Shown: positions 17,862 to 26,456 of the stretch, piece after piece
Layout of the letters: every line of letters starts with the position of its first letter
How positions within the stretch are numbered: the first letter of the stretch is position 1
Source of the DNA: Myxococcota bacterium
GTDB taxonomy: Bacteria; Myxococcota_A; UBA796
Reading direction: 5' to 3'
DNA: 64,000 nucleotides
Assembly (NCBI GenBank): GCA_029251165.1
Contig: JAQXDW010000074.1
Location: 124,001 to 188,000 of the forward strand
Notes under the pieces: model-generated
Told to the model about the DNA's origin: nothing
Databases searched by the model: none
What the model saw: only the letters and a program-made list of their open reading frames with translations
Position numbers and translations under genes: made by a program

Positions 17862-19090
17862 CCCTCGGTCGACTCGTTCCCATGGTTGTCCTCATCGCCC
17901 CAGCCCTCGCTGCTGCAGGAGAGCGAGAGCAGGCGGAGCACACGCGCCTCTCGGAGGAGATGCGCCGCCTGGCCTCTCGAAATGCCTGGCGAGGTGTCGA
18001 GGCTTCATACGCCAAGATGCTTCCGCTTGAGCGGCGCGGAGTTGTCCTCACCTTTGACGACCACTTCATCGCTGCCCAGGCGGCCAGCAACCTCGGCGAC
18101 ATCAACTCCACATACCTCCGGGCCCAGCGTGCCGTGGCAGCGGCCAGCAACGAAAACGACACCCGGCGCTCCGAGAATTGGATCCGAGAGATCGAGTCAA
18201 GCTACGGCTCCGTCGAGCTGCGGACATCGTCGCGCTTCGAGGGGGCGTCAGCCCTGAAGATCTCGGAGATTCCCTTCGCCAACGACCAGCGCGCTGCCTA
18301 CGACGTCGCGCGCGCCACGATCGCAGAGCGCGGAAGCTACAGCGGCCTGCTGCCGCTTGGCGACTATGTCTTCGGAGACATCGCTGCTGGCGGTGAGCCC
18401 TTCTCCGTGGCTGCTGGTGGTGAGCTTCAGAAGGTCGTCCTGATGCCACCAGAGAGCGAAGGCGGCGGCCTGGCATACGCTGGACCTCGACTGGATCTCG
18501 GCGGTGCGTTCTCCACCGCTGGAGATCCGACCCTCTCTGGTGCTGAGGTCGCTCCGGTCGGATTTGCTGGCGCGGGACTGCGCGCTGGGCTTGGCTTTGA
18601 GCTGGGGACCCGGCTCGGCATCGGCGCCCTGGTCGAGGTTGGCTACCACACCATCGGTGGGGCCTCCAGCGCCGACCCCACCAGCGAGCAGATCGACACA
18701 CTCGGCCTGAGCGTCGCCGATGCCTACGGCTATTCTTCTGCAGACACGAGCATTGGGATGTTCTACGGCTGGCTGGCCGGGAGCTACTTCATCTCTCCTG
18801 GAGAGCTTGGGGTGACCTTCCTTGCTGGTCCGGTGATGGGAATCGGCTCTGGAACGGTCCAGGGTGTCTCCGGCGGAAGCGAGAGCTATTCCGATCGATA
18901 CTCACAGGTCAATGGAAGCATTCAGGCCGGTGGCGTGTCCGGAGGCGTGAGCTTGACCCACAACAAAGCATCAATCGGAAAGCTTGGTGTCGGACTCAGC
19001 GCCTTAGGTGGGGCACAGAGCGATACGACGAGATGGTACACCTGGGGGCAGGCTGCCCTCACCATTACCCCCGCGAGGAGTGACGGATGA
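17858..19090 (+). CDS. Predicted outer-membrane beta-barrel protein
   Basis: A 410-residue exported protein with N-terminal signal MTLGRLVPMVVLIAPALAAA. A helical N-terminal part (TPR-like, about 25-130) is followed by a Gly/Ser/aromatic-rich region with alternating hydrophobic residues (AGAGLRAGLGFELGTRLGIG, ALVEVGYHTIGG) typical of barrel strands. It starts inside the stop codon of the DppF-like gene, so it is translated with the importer. An outer-membrane porin or tether for the importer's substrate is one possibility, by context only. Confidence 0.65.
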   Translation: MTLGRLVPMVVLIAPALAAAGEREQAEHTRLSEEMRRLASRNAWRGVEASYAKMLPLERRGVVLTFDDHFIAAQAASNLGDINSTYLRAQRAVAAASNENDTRRSENWIREIESSYGSVELRTSSRFEGASALKISEIPFANDQRAAYDVARATIAERGSYSGLLPLGDYVFGDIAAGGEPFSVAAGGELQKVVLMPPESEGGGLAYAGPRLDLGGAFSTAGDPTLSGAEVAPVGFAGAGLRAGLGFELGTRLGIGALVEVGYHTIGGASSADPTSEQIDTLGLSVADAYGYSSADTSIGMFYGWLAGSYFISPGELGVTFLAGPVMGIGSGTVQGVSGGSESYSDRYSQVNGSIQAGGVSGGVSLTHNKASIGKLGVGLSALGGAQSDTTRWYTWGQAALTITPARSDG

Positions 19091-20127
19091 CGATGAGCTT
19101 GCTCCTGGGCTTCGCCTTGACTGCTGGTGCCGCAGAGGTATCAGGGTCGCAGGATGGCCATGCCTCAAACCCCAGCTGGTCTCCTGACGGTGGCTGGCTG
19201 GCGTACGAGGTTAACAATTATGGTGGAAACATCGATCTCTTTCTGGTCCAGGTCAGCAACGGGAATCCCATGGGTTCACCGCAGAAGATCAACATTCCAG
19301 GATCGTCCTCCAGCTTCTCATCTGGCGGAAGCACGGTCGCCGCTCCGAGCTGGCATCCCCGTGGGATTGTCATCTTCGAGGGCAGCAACTCTGGCAACGA
19401 CAACCGGCTCTACCAGCAGACTCCTCAGGGGGCCGCAGCCGGTCAGCTGCTGACGAGCGGTCAGATCAACGGTGATCTCTCCTGGCCTGCAGTCTCTCCA
19501 GACGGCAAGTACGTGGCGTTTGTCAGTGATGTCTCGGGTGCCGGCGACATCTACTACTGGGACCGAGCCAGCAACCAGGTCATCCAGGCGGTCTCGTCGC
19601 CGTACTCGGAGATGGCGCCTCGCTACAACGCCGACGGCACTAAGCTGGTCTACAGCCGGAAGAATCGCGGCAGTCAGGACCTCTTCATCTGGGATGGCAG
19701 CAGCTCATCTCCCCTGGTGGGCGGAAACGGAGATCAGACCCGGCCAGCATGGTCTGGAGATTCCGTGGTGTTCTTCTCCAACGAGCGCGGAGATGATCAC
19801 TGGGACATCGCGGTGTCGTCGGGAGTGGGGAACAAGAAGACCATCGCGCGCGACATCCGACTTCCTCAGCGCGCGACCCCGTCAGTCTCCCCAGATGGCC
19901 GCTGGGTCGCCTATGGCGTCGAGGACCCCGACAACTCTGGCAAGATCATGTTCACTCGGACAGACGGCAGCACGACCGTCTCTCTGGTTACCGGCGTCGT
20001 GGCTTGCGGTGAGCCGTCTCTGATCGATGCTGGTGGGCGGGTTTTCTTGGCCTACACAGCGCTTCCCAGCGAGGGAGCAGACTGGCGACAGCTTCACATC
20101 GAGGACGTCACCTCACTGCTGCAGTAG
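19087..20127 (+). CDS. TolB-like PD40/WD40 beta-propeller protein
   Basis: A 346-residue exported protein. A short signal (MTMSLLLGFALTAGAA) leads to repeated blades with the PD40 pattern: NPSWSPDGGWLAYEV, WPAVSPDGKYVAFVSD, APRYNADGTKLVYSR and ATPSVSPDGRWVAYGV. This is the TolB C-terminal propeller fold. The N-terminal domain of true TolB is absent, so this is a paralogue rather than the Tol-Pal component. It is the last gene of the cluster, overlaps the previous stop by ATGA, and is convergent with the lipoprotein gene at 20132. Confidence 0.75.
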   Translation: MTMSLLLGFALTAGAAEVSGSQDGHASNPSWSPDGGWLAYEVNNYGGNIDLFLVQVSNGNPMGSPQKINIPGSSSSFSSGGSTVAAPSWHPRGIVIFEGSNSGNDNRLYQQTPQGAAAGQLLTSGQINGDLSWPAVSPDGKYVAFVSDVSGAGDIYYWDRASNQVIQAVSSPYSEMAPRYNADGTKLVYSRKNRGSQDLFIWDGSSSSPLVGGNGDQTRPAWSGDSVVFFSNERGDDHWDIAVSSGVGNKKTIARDIRLPQRATPSVSPDGRWVAYGVEDPDNSGKIMFTRTDGSTTVSLVTGVVACGEPSLIDAGGRVFLAYTALPSEGADWRQLHIEDVTSLLQ

Positions 20128-20131
20128 TCGG

Positions 20132-20668
20132 TCAGCCTCCGAACCAGACGCAGGTCTTCTCTGAGAGATAATTGAGGGCCTCGTCGTTGTGATAGCCGGA
20201 ACCAAACGCGCTTCCGCTGCCGGCAAAGAACCACTCCACAGTGCCGCTGTCGCTCTGGGCGAGTCCGTAGTCTTCGGACCACTCGGTGTCGCTCATCAGT
20301 CCCTCAGGACAGTTGCTCTGGCCAGCATCAAGGCTCGCTGTGACCGAGATGCCGAGGTCGCAGGTGCTGCAGGCTCCGGGGTTGGATTCGGTTGCAGTGG
20401 TCTGCCAGGTGATGCTGCAGTCTCCCCCGCCAGCCTCTATCCAGGCCTGATTGGCGTAATAGATTAGCCGCTCTTCCCCGTCATAGCGGGTGTCATTGAC
20501 TCTGTACTCTCCCCAGTACCAGGCCACGGCTCCAGGCACAGGGTTGTCTTCGAGGGTCTCACAGCCCTCGTCATCGAGGGTCTCCAAGAGGTCTGGAAGT
20601 CCGCTCTCTGTGAGTGGAATCTCTTCATCTGTGAAGCTGCTGCTGCATGCGAGGAGGATCGGAAGCAT
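20132..20668 (-). CDS. Cys-rich lipoprotein, paralogue of the 29035 gene
   Basis: A 178-residue lipoprotein; the ATG at 20668 gives MLPILLAC, with the Cys at position 8. The mature protein shares a pattern with the gene at 29035-29703. Shared elements are E-R-x-I-x-YAN-x-x-W, GG-x-DC-x-I-x-W, GAC-x-x-C-D-x-GI, CPE, and a C-terminal GYH ... A-x-NY ... C-x-WF. Five cysteines are conserved between the two. I recognise no named family. The start codon overlaps the stop of the YcgN-like gene by one base (TGATG), so the two are coupled. Confidence 0.7.
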   Translation of the reverse strand: MLPILLACSSSFTDEEIPLTESGLPDLLETLDDEGCETLEDNPVPGAVAWYWGEYRVNDTRYDGEERLIYYANQAWIEAGGGDCSITWQTTATESNPGACSTCDLGISVTASLDAGQSNCPEGLMSDTEWSEDYGLAQSDSGTVEWFFAGSGSAFGSGYHNDEALNYLSEKTCVWFGG

Positions 20669-21108
20669 CAGGTTGACTCCTGGGAAGAACGGGGAGCAGC
20701 GGCACCGTCTCCAAAGACCCACTCCACCACATGATCAGCCAGGTCGCCAGCGTCCTCCGCATGCACCAGCGCGCGGTCGCGGACGGAGACTCCGGCATGT
20801 CGTACGGAGTCGGGGTCACCGGAGACCAGCGGGTGCCAAGAGAAGAGCGGCCGTCCCTCATGGAGCAGGCGGTAAGCGCAGGTCTTCGGCAGCCAGGGAA
20901 GGGCGGCAACGACAGCGGGTGTCAGGACCTGACAGTCTGGAACATGCTGCTTGCGGTTCGCGTAGCTGCGACAGCGGCCAGTCTGAGCATTGAACAGCTC
21001 ACAGCAGACGTTGGTGTTGAACAGCTCATCAGTGTCCTCGTCCTCGATCTTATAGAGGCAGCACTGTCCGCAGCCATCGCAGAGGGACTCCCACTCTTCC
21101 GGACTCAT
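20668..21108 (-). CDS. YcgN/UPF0260-like cysteine-cluster protein
   Basis: A 146-residue protein of the YkgJ-type CxxCxxxxCC superfamily, closest by eye to E. coli YcgN. It has EEWESLCDGCGQCCLYKIED, the NVCCELFN, CRSYANR and VPDCQVL blocks, WLPKTCAYRLLHEG, and SWHPLVSGD. The conserved cysteines are thought to bind a metal; the function of the family is unknown. YcgN proteins normally start about ten residues earlier with PFW..K-L. That peptide is encoded in frame just upstream (TARPFWEEKSLDQ) but has no start codon, and an ATG in another frame lies at 21167. A single-base deletion near 21136-21146 would explain this. Confidence 0.8.
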   Translation of the reverse strand: MSPEEWESLCDGCGQCCLYKIEDEDTDELFNTNVCCELFNAQTGRCRSYANRKQHVPDCQVLTPAVVAALPWLPKTCAYRLLHEGRPLFSWHPLVSGDPDSVRHAGVSVRDRALVHAEDAGDLADHVVEWVFGDGAAAPRSSQEST

Positions 21109-21202
21109 CTGGTCGAGGGACTTTTCTTCCCAGAACGGGCGGGCAGTGGGTCGGGCTTTGATGGCATCTCCAAGGCTGCCTCATCTTATACCGAGGATTT
21201 GC

Positions 21203-21865
21203 TCAGCTCCCGGTCAGCCAGACCAGAAATCCGAACGCGGTGAGTCCGGCGACGATGCCGCTCAGGAAGACCCGAACGATGGCGCCAGCGGTTGGGGCCG
21301 CAGGAGCGAATGGCCTCAGTGGAGGCGGTGCGGTGAGGAACTCCGACGATGAACGCAGCAACTCGGGCGGCTCCATGGTGGGCTCATCCTCCACGAGGAG
21401 GCTGTCTTCACTCATGGGCTCGAACAGTACAGCGCTGTCTTCTTCTGGCATCTCCATGATCTCGACGCCTGGAGGCGAGAGAAGAAGGGACTCCGCACCG
21501 ATCTTGCGGGGAGCGGGAAGCCCCAGCTGCGCGAGGCTCATCATGCTGGTCGGCTCGTACTCGTCGAAATTGTTGTTCTGCCCTATCTCATGGCGGACCT
21601 TAAGCCTTCCCACCTGTGCGTGTAGCCAGATTGTGTCGAAGTAGGCATTGAGGTCGGGAATTAGGTCGATGCGGGTCCACTTCTCCTGATCGTAGGACAG
21701 CTGATCGGTAGGCTGAATACGCCCTTCTGCGATGTGTCGTCGCAGATCAGTGAGCCGATAGAACTCTGAGCGCCAGCCCTTCTCGACCTGGACATACCAG
21801 ATGATGCCGACAAACCTGAAGTCTCGTAGATCTGGTGCGCACGATTGTTGGGTGAGATCCCGCAT
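21203..21865 (-). CDS. GYF_2-like domain protein with C-terminal membrane anchor
   Basis: A 220-residue protein. The N-terminal part (IIWYVQVEKGWRSEFYRLTD ... QLSYDQEKWTRI) resembles the small GYF_2/DUF4339 domain found in bacterial membrane and signalling proteins. A long acidic Ser/Glu/Pro-rich linker leads to one hydrophobic helix at the very C-terminus (VFLSGIVAGLTAFGFLVWL), so it is probably a tail-anchored inner-membrane protein. The start at 21865 (MRDLTQQ) excludes an upstream stretch of weak coding character. The domain assignment is by pattern only. Confidence 0.6.
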   Translation of the reverse strand: MRDLTQQSCAPDLRDFRFVGIIWYVQVEKGWRSEFYRLTDLRRHIAEGRIQPTDQLSYDQEKWTRIDLIPDLNAYFDTIWLHAQVGRLKVRHEIGQNNNFDEYEPTSMMSLAQLGLPAPRKIGAESLLLSPPGVEIMEMPEEDSAVLFEPMSEDSLLVEDEPTMEPPELLRSSSEFLTAPPPLRPFAPAAPTAGAIVRVFLSGIVAGLTAFGFLVWLTGS

Positions 21866-22320
21866 CTCAGTTCCTTGGCTTGGACCACGCCGCAACGATC
21901 TCCGAAGAGAAGCTGCTGTGTGGGTGTTTGGCTGGAGTTGGCGCACTCCGACCACTCAACACATCATGGCTTCTTAAACGCTCATGCACGACAAATTAAA
22001 TTAGTTTATCTGAAAAGATGTGTCTTTCAAGGCTATTTCTGGCTGGTCATGTAGGGGGTAGCGGTTGCTCGTGATGCGCTGTGTTTGTTGGGCGTCGGTG
22101 AATGCAAACGCACTGGATTGGATCGAGCCGGGAATCGCGGCGTGTCCAGGGGCAGACACCTCTGCGAACCTCCCGCGCCTCCACGCGCAGGGCAGGCGCG
22201 TGCTGGTCGGGGCTCGTCTGCTGGGCTTGATGGTCCTCAGCCATCGGCCTTGCTGCAGCGAGCGGCATCTCGCTTGGCAGCCGGATGATGGTGGGGTACC
22301 CCTCCGCTCGGAGGAGCCCG
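21866..22320. other. Intergenic region with AT-rich island
   Basis: 455 bases without a convincing gene between divergent transcription units. An AT-rich island at about 21970-22050 (containing aaattaaattagtttatc) stands out from the GC-rich surroundings and is the likely site of promoters. The open frames across 22065-22349 have mixed codon use and no family resemblance. GGAGGAG near 22310 serves the gene starting at 22321. Confidence 0.6.
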
Positions 22321-23556
22321 ATGCTGTTTTCCTTGCTGATCGCCTGTGAGCCCTTCGGGAGCGCGACGCCTCCAGAGGTGTCGCGCGATCCCATCGCGAC
22401 AGCAGCGCACCCCGAGAGCTACGAAGACACCTGGATGGTGGTGGTTCATACCTCTCGGACACGCGGTGAGTTGCCGGCGACCTGGGATGCTCTGGTGGCG
22501 ATCTCTCGCGACGGGGCTCGGCCAGAGCGTCTGGAGTCCAGCCACTTCAAGGGCCTCCTGCCCTGCGACGAGATCGTCGTGGCTGCAGGAATCCCGGAGC
22601 GAGAGGGGGCACTCTTGTTGTCAGAAGGCCTGCGGGTCTCTGGTGTCGACAACTACGTCAAGAACGCCGGAGCCTACGTCGGTCCAGATCCGAGGATGGC
22701 GGAAGCCTGCTCCACGACGGCGCTCCCTGCTCACAGCGGCGCGCAGCTCGCGGTCTCTCGTGGTGGTGTCCTCCACCTGCCGCTGCGCCTTCCAGACACC
22801 GTACATGCTCGGGCACTGGAGGGCGCTGACGAGCCGCATGCTTCGGAAGACAAGACACGCTGGACTGCGGCCCTTCCGGTCCAGGCTGTGGGTGAGATTG
22901 AACTTGGCATGATGTTTACGGCGGTTGGTTTAGACGGCATGGCCCAGGAGTGTTCGGTCTCTGGTTTCTCTGTGCTCACCGAGGGGCAGCCTCACTTCAG
23001 CGACCTCCAGGATGGCACACTGGATGCTCCCGGCTGCGGCACGCCCCGCATCCACGCCGTCCTCAGCTGCGATGCGCCGGAGGTTGCGCTGGTTGTTCCC
23101 AGAGAAGAGGCCCCGCCGCGTGTTCACGGTCTCACCGAGGCGGCTCCTGGTGTCTTCTCCGAGACACTCCGCAGCGAAGACTCTTTTCAGGCGCTATACC
23201 GGACGCTGACAGCGCAGGCTTCTGAGCTGGGCGTGCCGCTGAGTGAGGCCTCTGCTGGAAGTGTGGTGTCTGGGAGCAGCCTGCGCAGGGTCGGGCTCCA
23301 CCTGACAACGGGCGAGGGCCTCGATGTCTGCGGGGGAGCGGATCTCAGTGCTCCCCTCCATGCGATCACCGATGCTGAGGGGGCGGTGGTCATGCCGTTT
23401 GTCTCACTGCCCTGGCGCACTCCGATCGGGATCGCACAGGAGGGCGGGGCGTGGCGCTGGATTGTGCGTGACTGGACGGGCTCCTGGGCACTCCTCGATG
23501 CCACAGGTGCTGTACTGGACCACTGGGAGCGCGAATACTGTGACTGTTCCTGCTGA
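22321..23556 (+). CDS. Predicted lipoprotein, unknown function
   Basis: A 411-residue envelope protein. The ATG at 22321 follows GGAGGAG and gives MLFSLLIAC, a lipobox-like Cys at position 9 with no basic residue. The mature protein is rich in beta-type segments and contains about ten cysteines, ending in the unusual YCDCSC. I recognise no family. It is convergent with the esterase gene; an 18-bp perfect hairpin lies between them. Confidence 0.65.
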   Translation: MLFSLLIACEPFGSATPPEVSRDPIATAAHPESYEDTWMVVVHTSRTRGELPATWDALVAISRDGARPERLESSHFKGLLPCDEIVVAAGIPEREGALLLSEGLRVSGVDNYVKNAGAYVGPDPRMAEACSTTALPAHSGAQLAVSRGGVLHLPLRLPDTVHARALEGADEPHASEDKTRWTAALPVQAVGEIELGMMFTAVGLDGMAQECSVSGFSVLTEGQPHFSDLQDGTLDAPGCGTPRIHAVLSCDAPEVALVVPREEAPPRVHGLTEAAPGVFSETLRSEDSFQALYRTLTAQASELGVPLSEASAGSVVSGSSLRRVGLHLTTGEGLDVCGGADLSAPLHAITDAEGAVVMPFVSLPWRTPIGIAQEGGAWRWIVRDWTGSWALLDATGAVLDHWEREYCDCSC

Positions 23557-23648
23557 GGACTGCCCCGCGACTTCGATGGTTGTTCTCGCGTCTCGGTGAT
23601 GGCGAGCTGACGCAGGATGGCGATGAGGCGCTCGCTGTGCTGCGCGAG

Positions 23649-23690
23649 CGCCCGGGCATCGCGCTGGTCGAGCAGCGCGATGCCCGGGCG
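23649..23690. repeat. 18-bp perfect inverted repeat with 6-base loop
   Basis: Arms 23649-23666 and 23673-23690 are perfectly complementary around the loop gtcgag. The arms are GC-rich (they begin cgcccgggcatcgcg). It lies in the spacer between two converging genes, which fits a bidirectional terminator, but there is no T-tract on either side, so it could also be a REP-like element. Confidence 0.75.
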
Positions 23691-23801
23691 GTTGCAGAGA
23701 CCTGCGACGGTGCCACGCCGCCAGAGAAGGAGCGCGCCGCCCCAGCTTCAGCAGGGAGACGGGGCAGGGGCACTGGCGGGAAGCACGCGGGGAGCCCGAC
23801 G

Positions 23802-24755
23802 CTAGCGCAGACCGTCTTGGTCGTACTGGGAGAGAAAGCGCCAGATCAGACTGCTGGTCTCCACCCCGTCGTCGCTGAAGGAGAACCAGGTGTGCGCTCC
23901 GTTGAGGACCTTGTAGTGGGTGATGGCGGCATCGCCCCCCTCGTAGTCGTAGCGCTCGATGGTGAAGCCGCTGTCGCTCAAGGGAGTCATCGCTGGCGAG
24001 GCGGTGATGTTGTTGTGAGCGGCGAGGTACTGGTGTGAGGCCTCGATGGAGAGCAGGTATCCGTCCCAGCCTTCATAGGGGCGGTCGCCATCGGCGGTGC
24101 CATGGAAGCTGATCATGGGGGTGGGATGCGTCAGGTTGCAGTCCCGCTGGGTTCCCATCCACATCAAGCCGGAGACCGGAGCGATGCCGGTGATCCGGTC
24201 GCTGAGAATGCAGGCCAGGGTGTAGGTAAAGTCACCGCCGTTGGAGAAGCCGGTGGCATAGACTCGCCCGGTATCGATGGCGTAGCCCGCTGAGATCACG
24301 TCGAGCATTGCATCGACGAAGCCAAAATCATCGGCTTCGCTCTTGTTGTCCTCACCGGGCAGGTAGGTGTTCCAGTGGCTGTAGCCCTCAAGGAGGGTGC
24401 CCTGAGGGTAGAGCAGGATGAAGCCCTCCGCATCCGCTAGCGCCCGCATGTCGACCATCTGTAGCTGCTCGTTGGCGGATCCGCCGAAGCCGTGGAAGCT
24501 CATCATCACCGGAACGGGCGTCGTGGGTTCGTAGGACTCCGGGACATAGAGGAGGTACTCACGGGTCTCCTCGTCGTGCTGCAACGTCTGTGTGGAGAGC
24601 CCGTAGACCGGCTCTGGAGTGCCGGTGTCGTCTCCGGCTGTGCTGGTCTCACTGTCAGCACCGCCCGTGTTGTCTGCTGTCTGCTCTGCGGCGCCGCACC
24701 CCGTGAAGGTGAGCGCAGCTGAGGTGGCGATGAGTGCGAAGGTGATGGCTCTCAA
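23802..24755 (-). CDS. LpqC/PHB-depolymerase-type esterase lipoprotein
   Basis: A 317-residue alpha/beta hydrolase of the LpqC / feruloyl esterase / PHB depolymerase group. The oxyanion motif is FHGFGGSANEQ, then ILLYPQG, the nucleophile serine in the elbow GFSNGGDF, a likely Asp in FHGTADGDRPY and a C-terminal His in NGAHTWF. The N-terminus is a conventional lipoprotein signal (MRAITFALIATSAALTFTGC). The TTG at 24755 has GGAAG six bases upstream; the GTG at 24782 is an alternative that adds basic residues. A Thr/Gly/Asp-rich linker follows the lipid anchor. It probably hydrolyses ester-linked polymers or side chains at the cell surface. Confidence 0.85.
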   Translation of the reverse strand: MRAITFALIATSAALTFTGCGAAEQTADNTGGADSETSTAGDDTGTPEPVYGLSTQTLQHDEETREYLLYVPESYEPTTPVPVMMSFHGFGGSANEQLQMVDMRALADAEGFILLYPQGTLLEGYSHWNTYLPGEDNKSEADDFGFVDAMLDVISAGYAIDTGRVYATGFSNGGDFTYTLACILSDRITGIAPVSGLMWMGTQRDCNLTHPTPMISFHGTADGDRPYEGWDGYLLSIEASHQYLAAHNNITASPAMTPLSDSGFTIERYDYEGGDAAITHYKVLNGAHTWFSFSDDGVETSSLIWRFLSQYDQDGLR

Positions 24756-25009
24756 GTTTGGCTTCCGGTGTTTACCGCACACCCTGAAGAGGCGAGCGCT
24801 ATGTAACAACACTATCCTGCTCTTCCACGGTCTGATTCTCGAACGCTCACCGAGCGTCATCCAATACAAACCGTCACTCCCTTCTCAGCAGAGTGTCATC
24901 TCCGCCGCGTCCTGAGGCCTCAGGGTACGGGGCACGGTCTCGGCTCGATACACTGCGAGCTCGTCTATGAGCACGGCGTAGTAGGCTTAAAGCAGAGCGG
25001 GAGGCTGAG

Positions 25010-25444
25010 GTGCCGTATGTCATGGAGAACCTGGAGCTGCTGCTGCAGCTGGCTGGCTGGAGCCAGGTGGTCTTGATCCTGGGCAGCCTGGGGATTCCCC
25101 GTGTCCTGGGCTGGCAGGACAAGCTGGCGCCGGTCAGCACCCTCATTCGCCAGATGTTCTGGGTGTATTCGTTCTACATCTGGTCCACGAATCTCTGCTT
25201 TGGGCTGCTCTCAGCCCTCGGGGCGGCGCTGCTGCTCGATGGCTCTCCGCTGGCGACGTGCGTGACGGGCTTCATCCTCGGGTACTGGCTGCTGCGGATG
25301 GCCATCCAGTGGCTGTACTTCGACATCTCCGAGATCCCGGCGACGGCCTTCAACACCGCGGCTCGCTGGCTGCTGGAGCTCTTGTTTCTGGCGCTGACGG
25401 TCATCTATGGCCTGTGCTTTGCCCACAACCTGGGCTGGCTGTAG
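25010..25444 (+). CDS. Small membrane protein coupled to wax-synthase-like gene
   Basis: A 144-residue protein with about four transmembrane segments, containing SLGIPRVLGWQDKL and QMFWVYSFYIWSTNLCFG. The GTG at 25010 follows GGAGG; an ATG four codons later is an alternative. The next gene starts one base after its stop, so the two are probably made together. I do not recognise the family. Context suggests an accessory of the MBOAT-like enzyme. Confidence 0.65.
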   Translation: MPYVMENLELLLQLAGWSQVVLILGSLGIPRVLGWQDKLAPVSTLIRQMFWVYSFYIWSTNLCFGLLSALGAALLLDGSPLATCVTGFILGYWLLRMAIQWLYFDISEIPATAFNTAARWLLELLFLALTVIYGLCFAHNLGWL

Positions 25445-25445
25445 G

Positions 25446-26456
25446 GTGTCAGCCCTCTGGGATGGCTACTGGCCCGACAACGGTGTGCTGGTGTTGGGGC
25501 TGCTGGCTGGACTCCTGCTGAGCTTGCTGTCGGGCTTTGGGCTGATGCACCTGGCCCGCACGCGCCCGAGGACTGCGCGTGGGCTGAGCTGGGGCGTGGT
25601 GCTCGGTGGCTTCTCGGTGTACTCCTGGATGAGTGCCGCTGAGCCGCCAGGAATACGCATGCTGCTGATCATCGGCATCGTCCTGCTGGCGATGAAGGGC
25701 GTGGTGGCGGTGGAAACGGTCGACAGTGACGGGCCGGTGCTGACTGCCCGGCAGTGGCTTGCCTGGGCGGGGGGCTGGCCTGGAATGGATCCGCAGATCT
25801 TCTCCACCGATCCACCCACGCCCTCACGCGCACCAGATGTACGGAGCGCGGGTGACTTCTTGCTGCGGGGGCTGGCTCGACTGCTGCTGGGGGCGCTGCT
25901 GCTCGCTGGGGCGACAGCCAGCCATGCTGCGACTGGATCGCTGGTCTTGGCGACCATCCTGGCCCTGCCTGGGATCAGCCTGATCCTACACTTTGGTGTC
26001 TTCAACCTCCTCTGTGCGTTCTGGCGGGCGTGTGGCGTCCGTGTCTACACCCTGTTTCCTGCACCGCTGCGCGCGCAGAGCCTGGGTGAGTTCTGGGGCC
26101 GACGCTGGAACCTTCCCTTCACCGAGATGATTCAGCGTGCGGTGTACCGGCCGCTGGTCTCGATTGTCGGCCGTCCGGCGGCTGCGCTGTGCGGCTTTGG
26201 CTTCTCTGGACTGCTGCATGAGTGTGCGATCAGCGTTCCGGTCAGCCGCGGCTATGGACTTCCTATGCTCTATTTTGTCATTCACGGGGGGCTGGTTGCG
26301 CTGGAGCGCGGCACGAGCCTGGAGGACTGGCTTCGTCGTCGTCCGGTCTGGTCGCGGGTGTGGACGGTGTCCTGGCTGGCGCTGCCGATGGGTATCCTCT
26401 TTCACCCACCCTTTCTGCGCGGGATTGTCTGGCCGCTTGCAGGAATCGTCGGCTGA
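25446..26456 (+). CDS. Wax-synthase-like MBOAT_2 acyltransferase
   Basis: A 336-residue membrane enzyme with about eight hydrophobic segments. The region EFWGRRWNLPFTEMIQRAVY followed by FGFSGLLHECAISVP carries the asparagine and histidine pattern of the plant-type wax synthase domain. These enzymes use acyl-CoA to esterify long-chain alcohols or related acceptors at a membrane. The GTG at 25446 is nearly contiguous with the preceding stop. The substrate is not evident; a storage lipid or surface lipid are both possible. Confidence 0.78.
   Translation: MSALWDGYWPDNGVLVLGLLAGLLLSLLSGFGLMHLARTRPRTARGLSWGVVLGGFSVYSWMSAAEPPGIRMLLIIGIVLLAMKGVVAVETVDSDGPVLTARQWLAWAGGWPGMDPQIFSTDPPTPSRAPDVRSAGDFLLRGLARLLLGALLLAGATASHAATGSLVLATILALPGISLILHFGVFNLLCAFWRACGVRVYTLFPAPLRAQSLGEFWGRRWNLPFTEMIQRAVYRPLVSIVGRPAAALCGFGFSGLLHECAISVPVSRGYGLPMLYFVIHGGLVALERGTSLEDWLRRRPVWSRVWTVSWLALPMGILFHPPFLRGIVWPLAGIVG

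Noticed and set aside
22065-22349. 94-codon frame upstream of the lipoprotein
   Set aside because: Cys/Trp/Arg-rich without coding bias or SD; I treat the region as intergenic.
23557-23801. Frames on both strands across the 18-bp palindrome
   Set aside because: They look partly protein-like because the palindrome makes both strands read alike; no start codon with SD and both run into antisense of neighbours.
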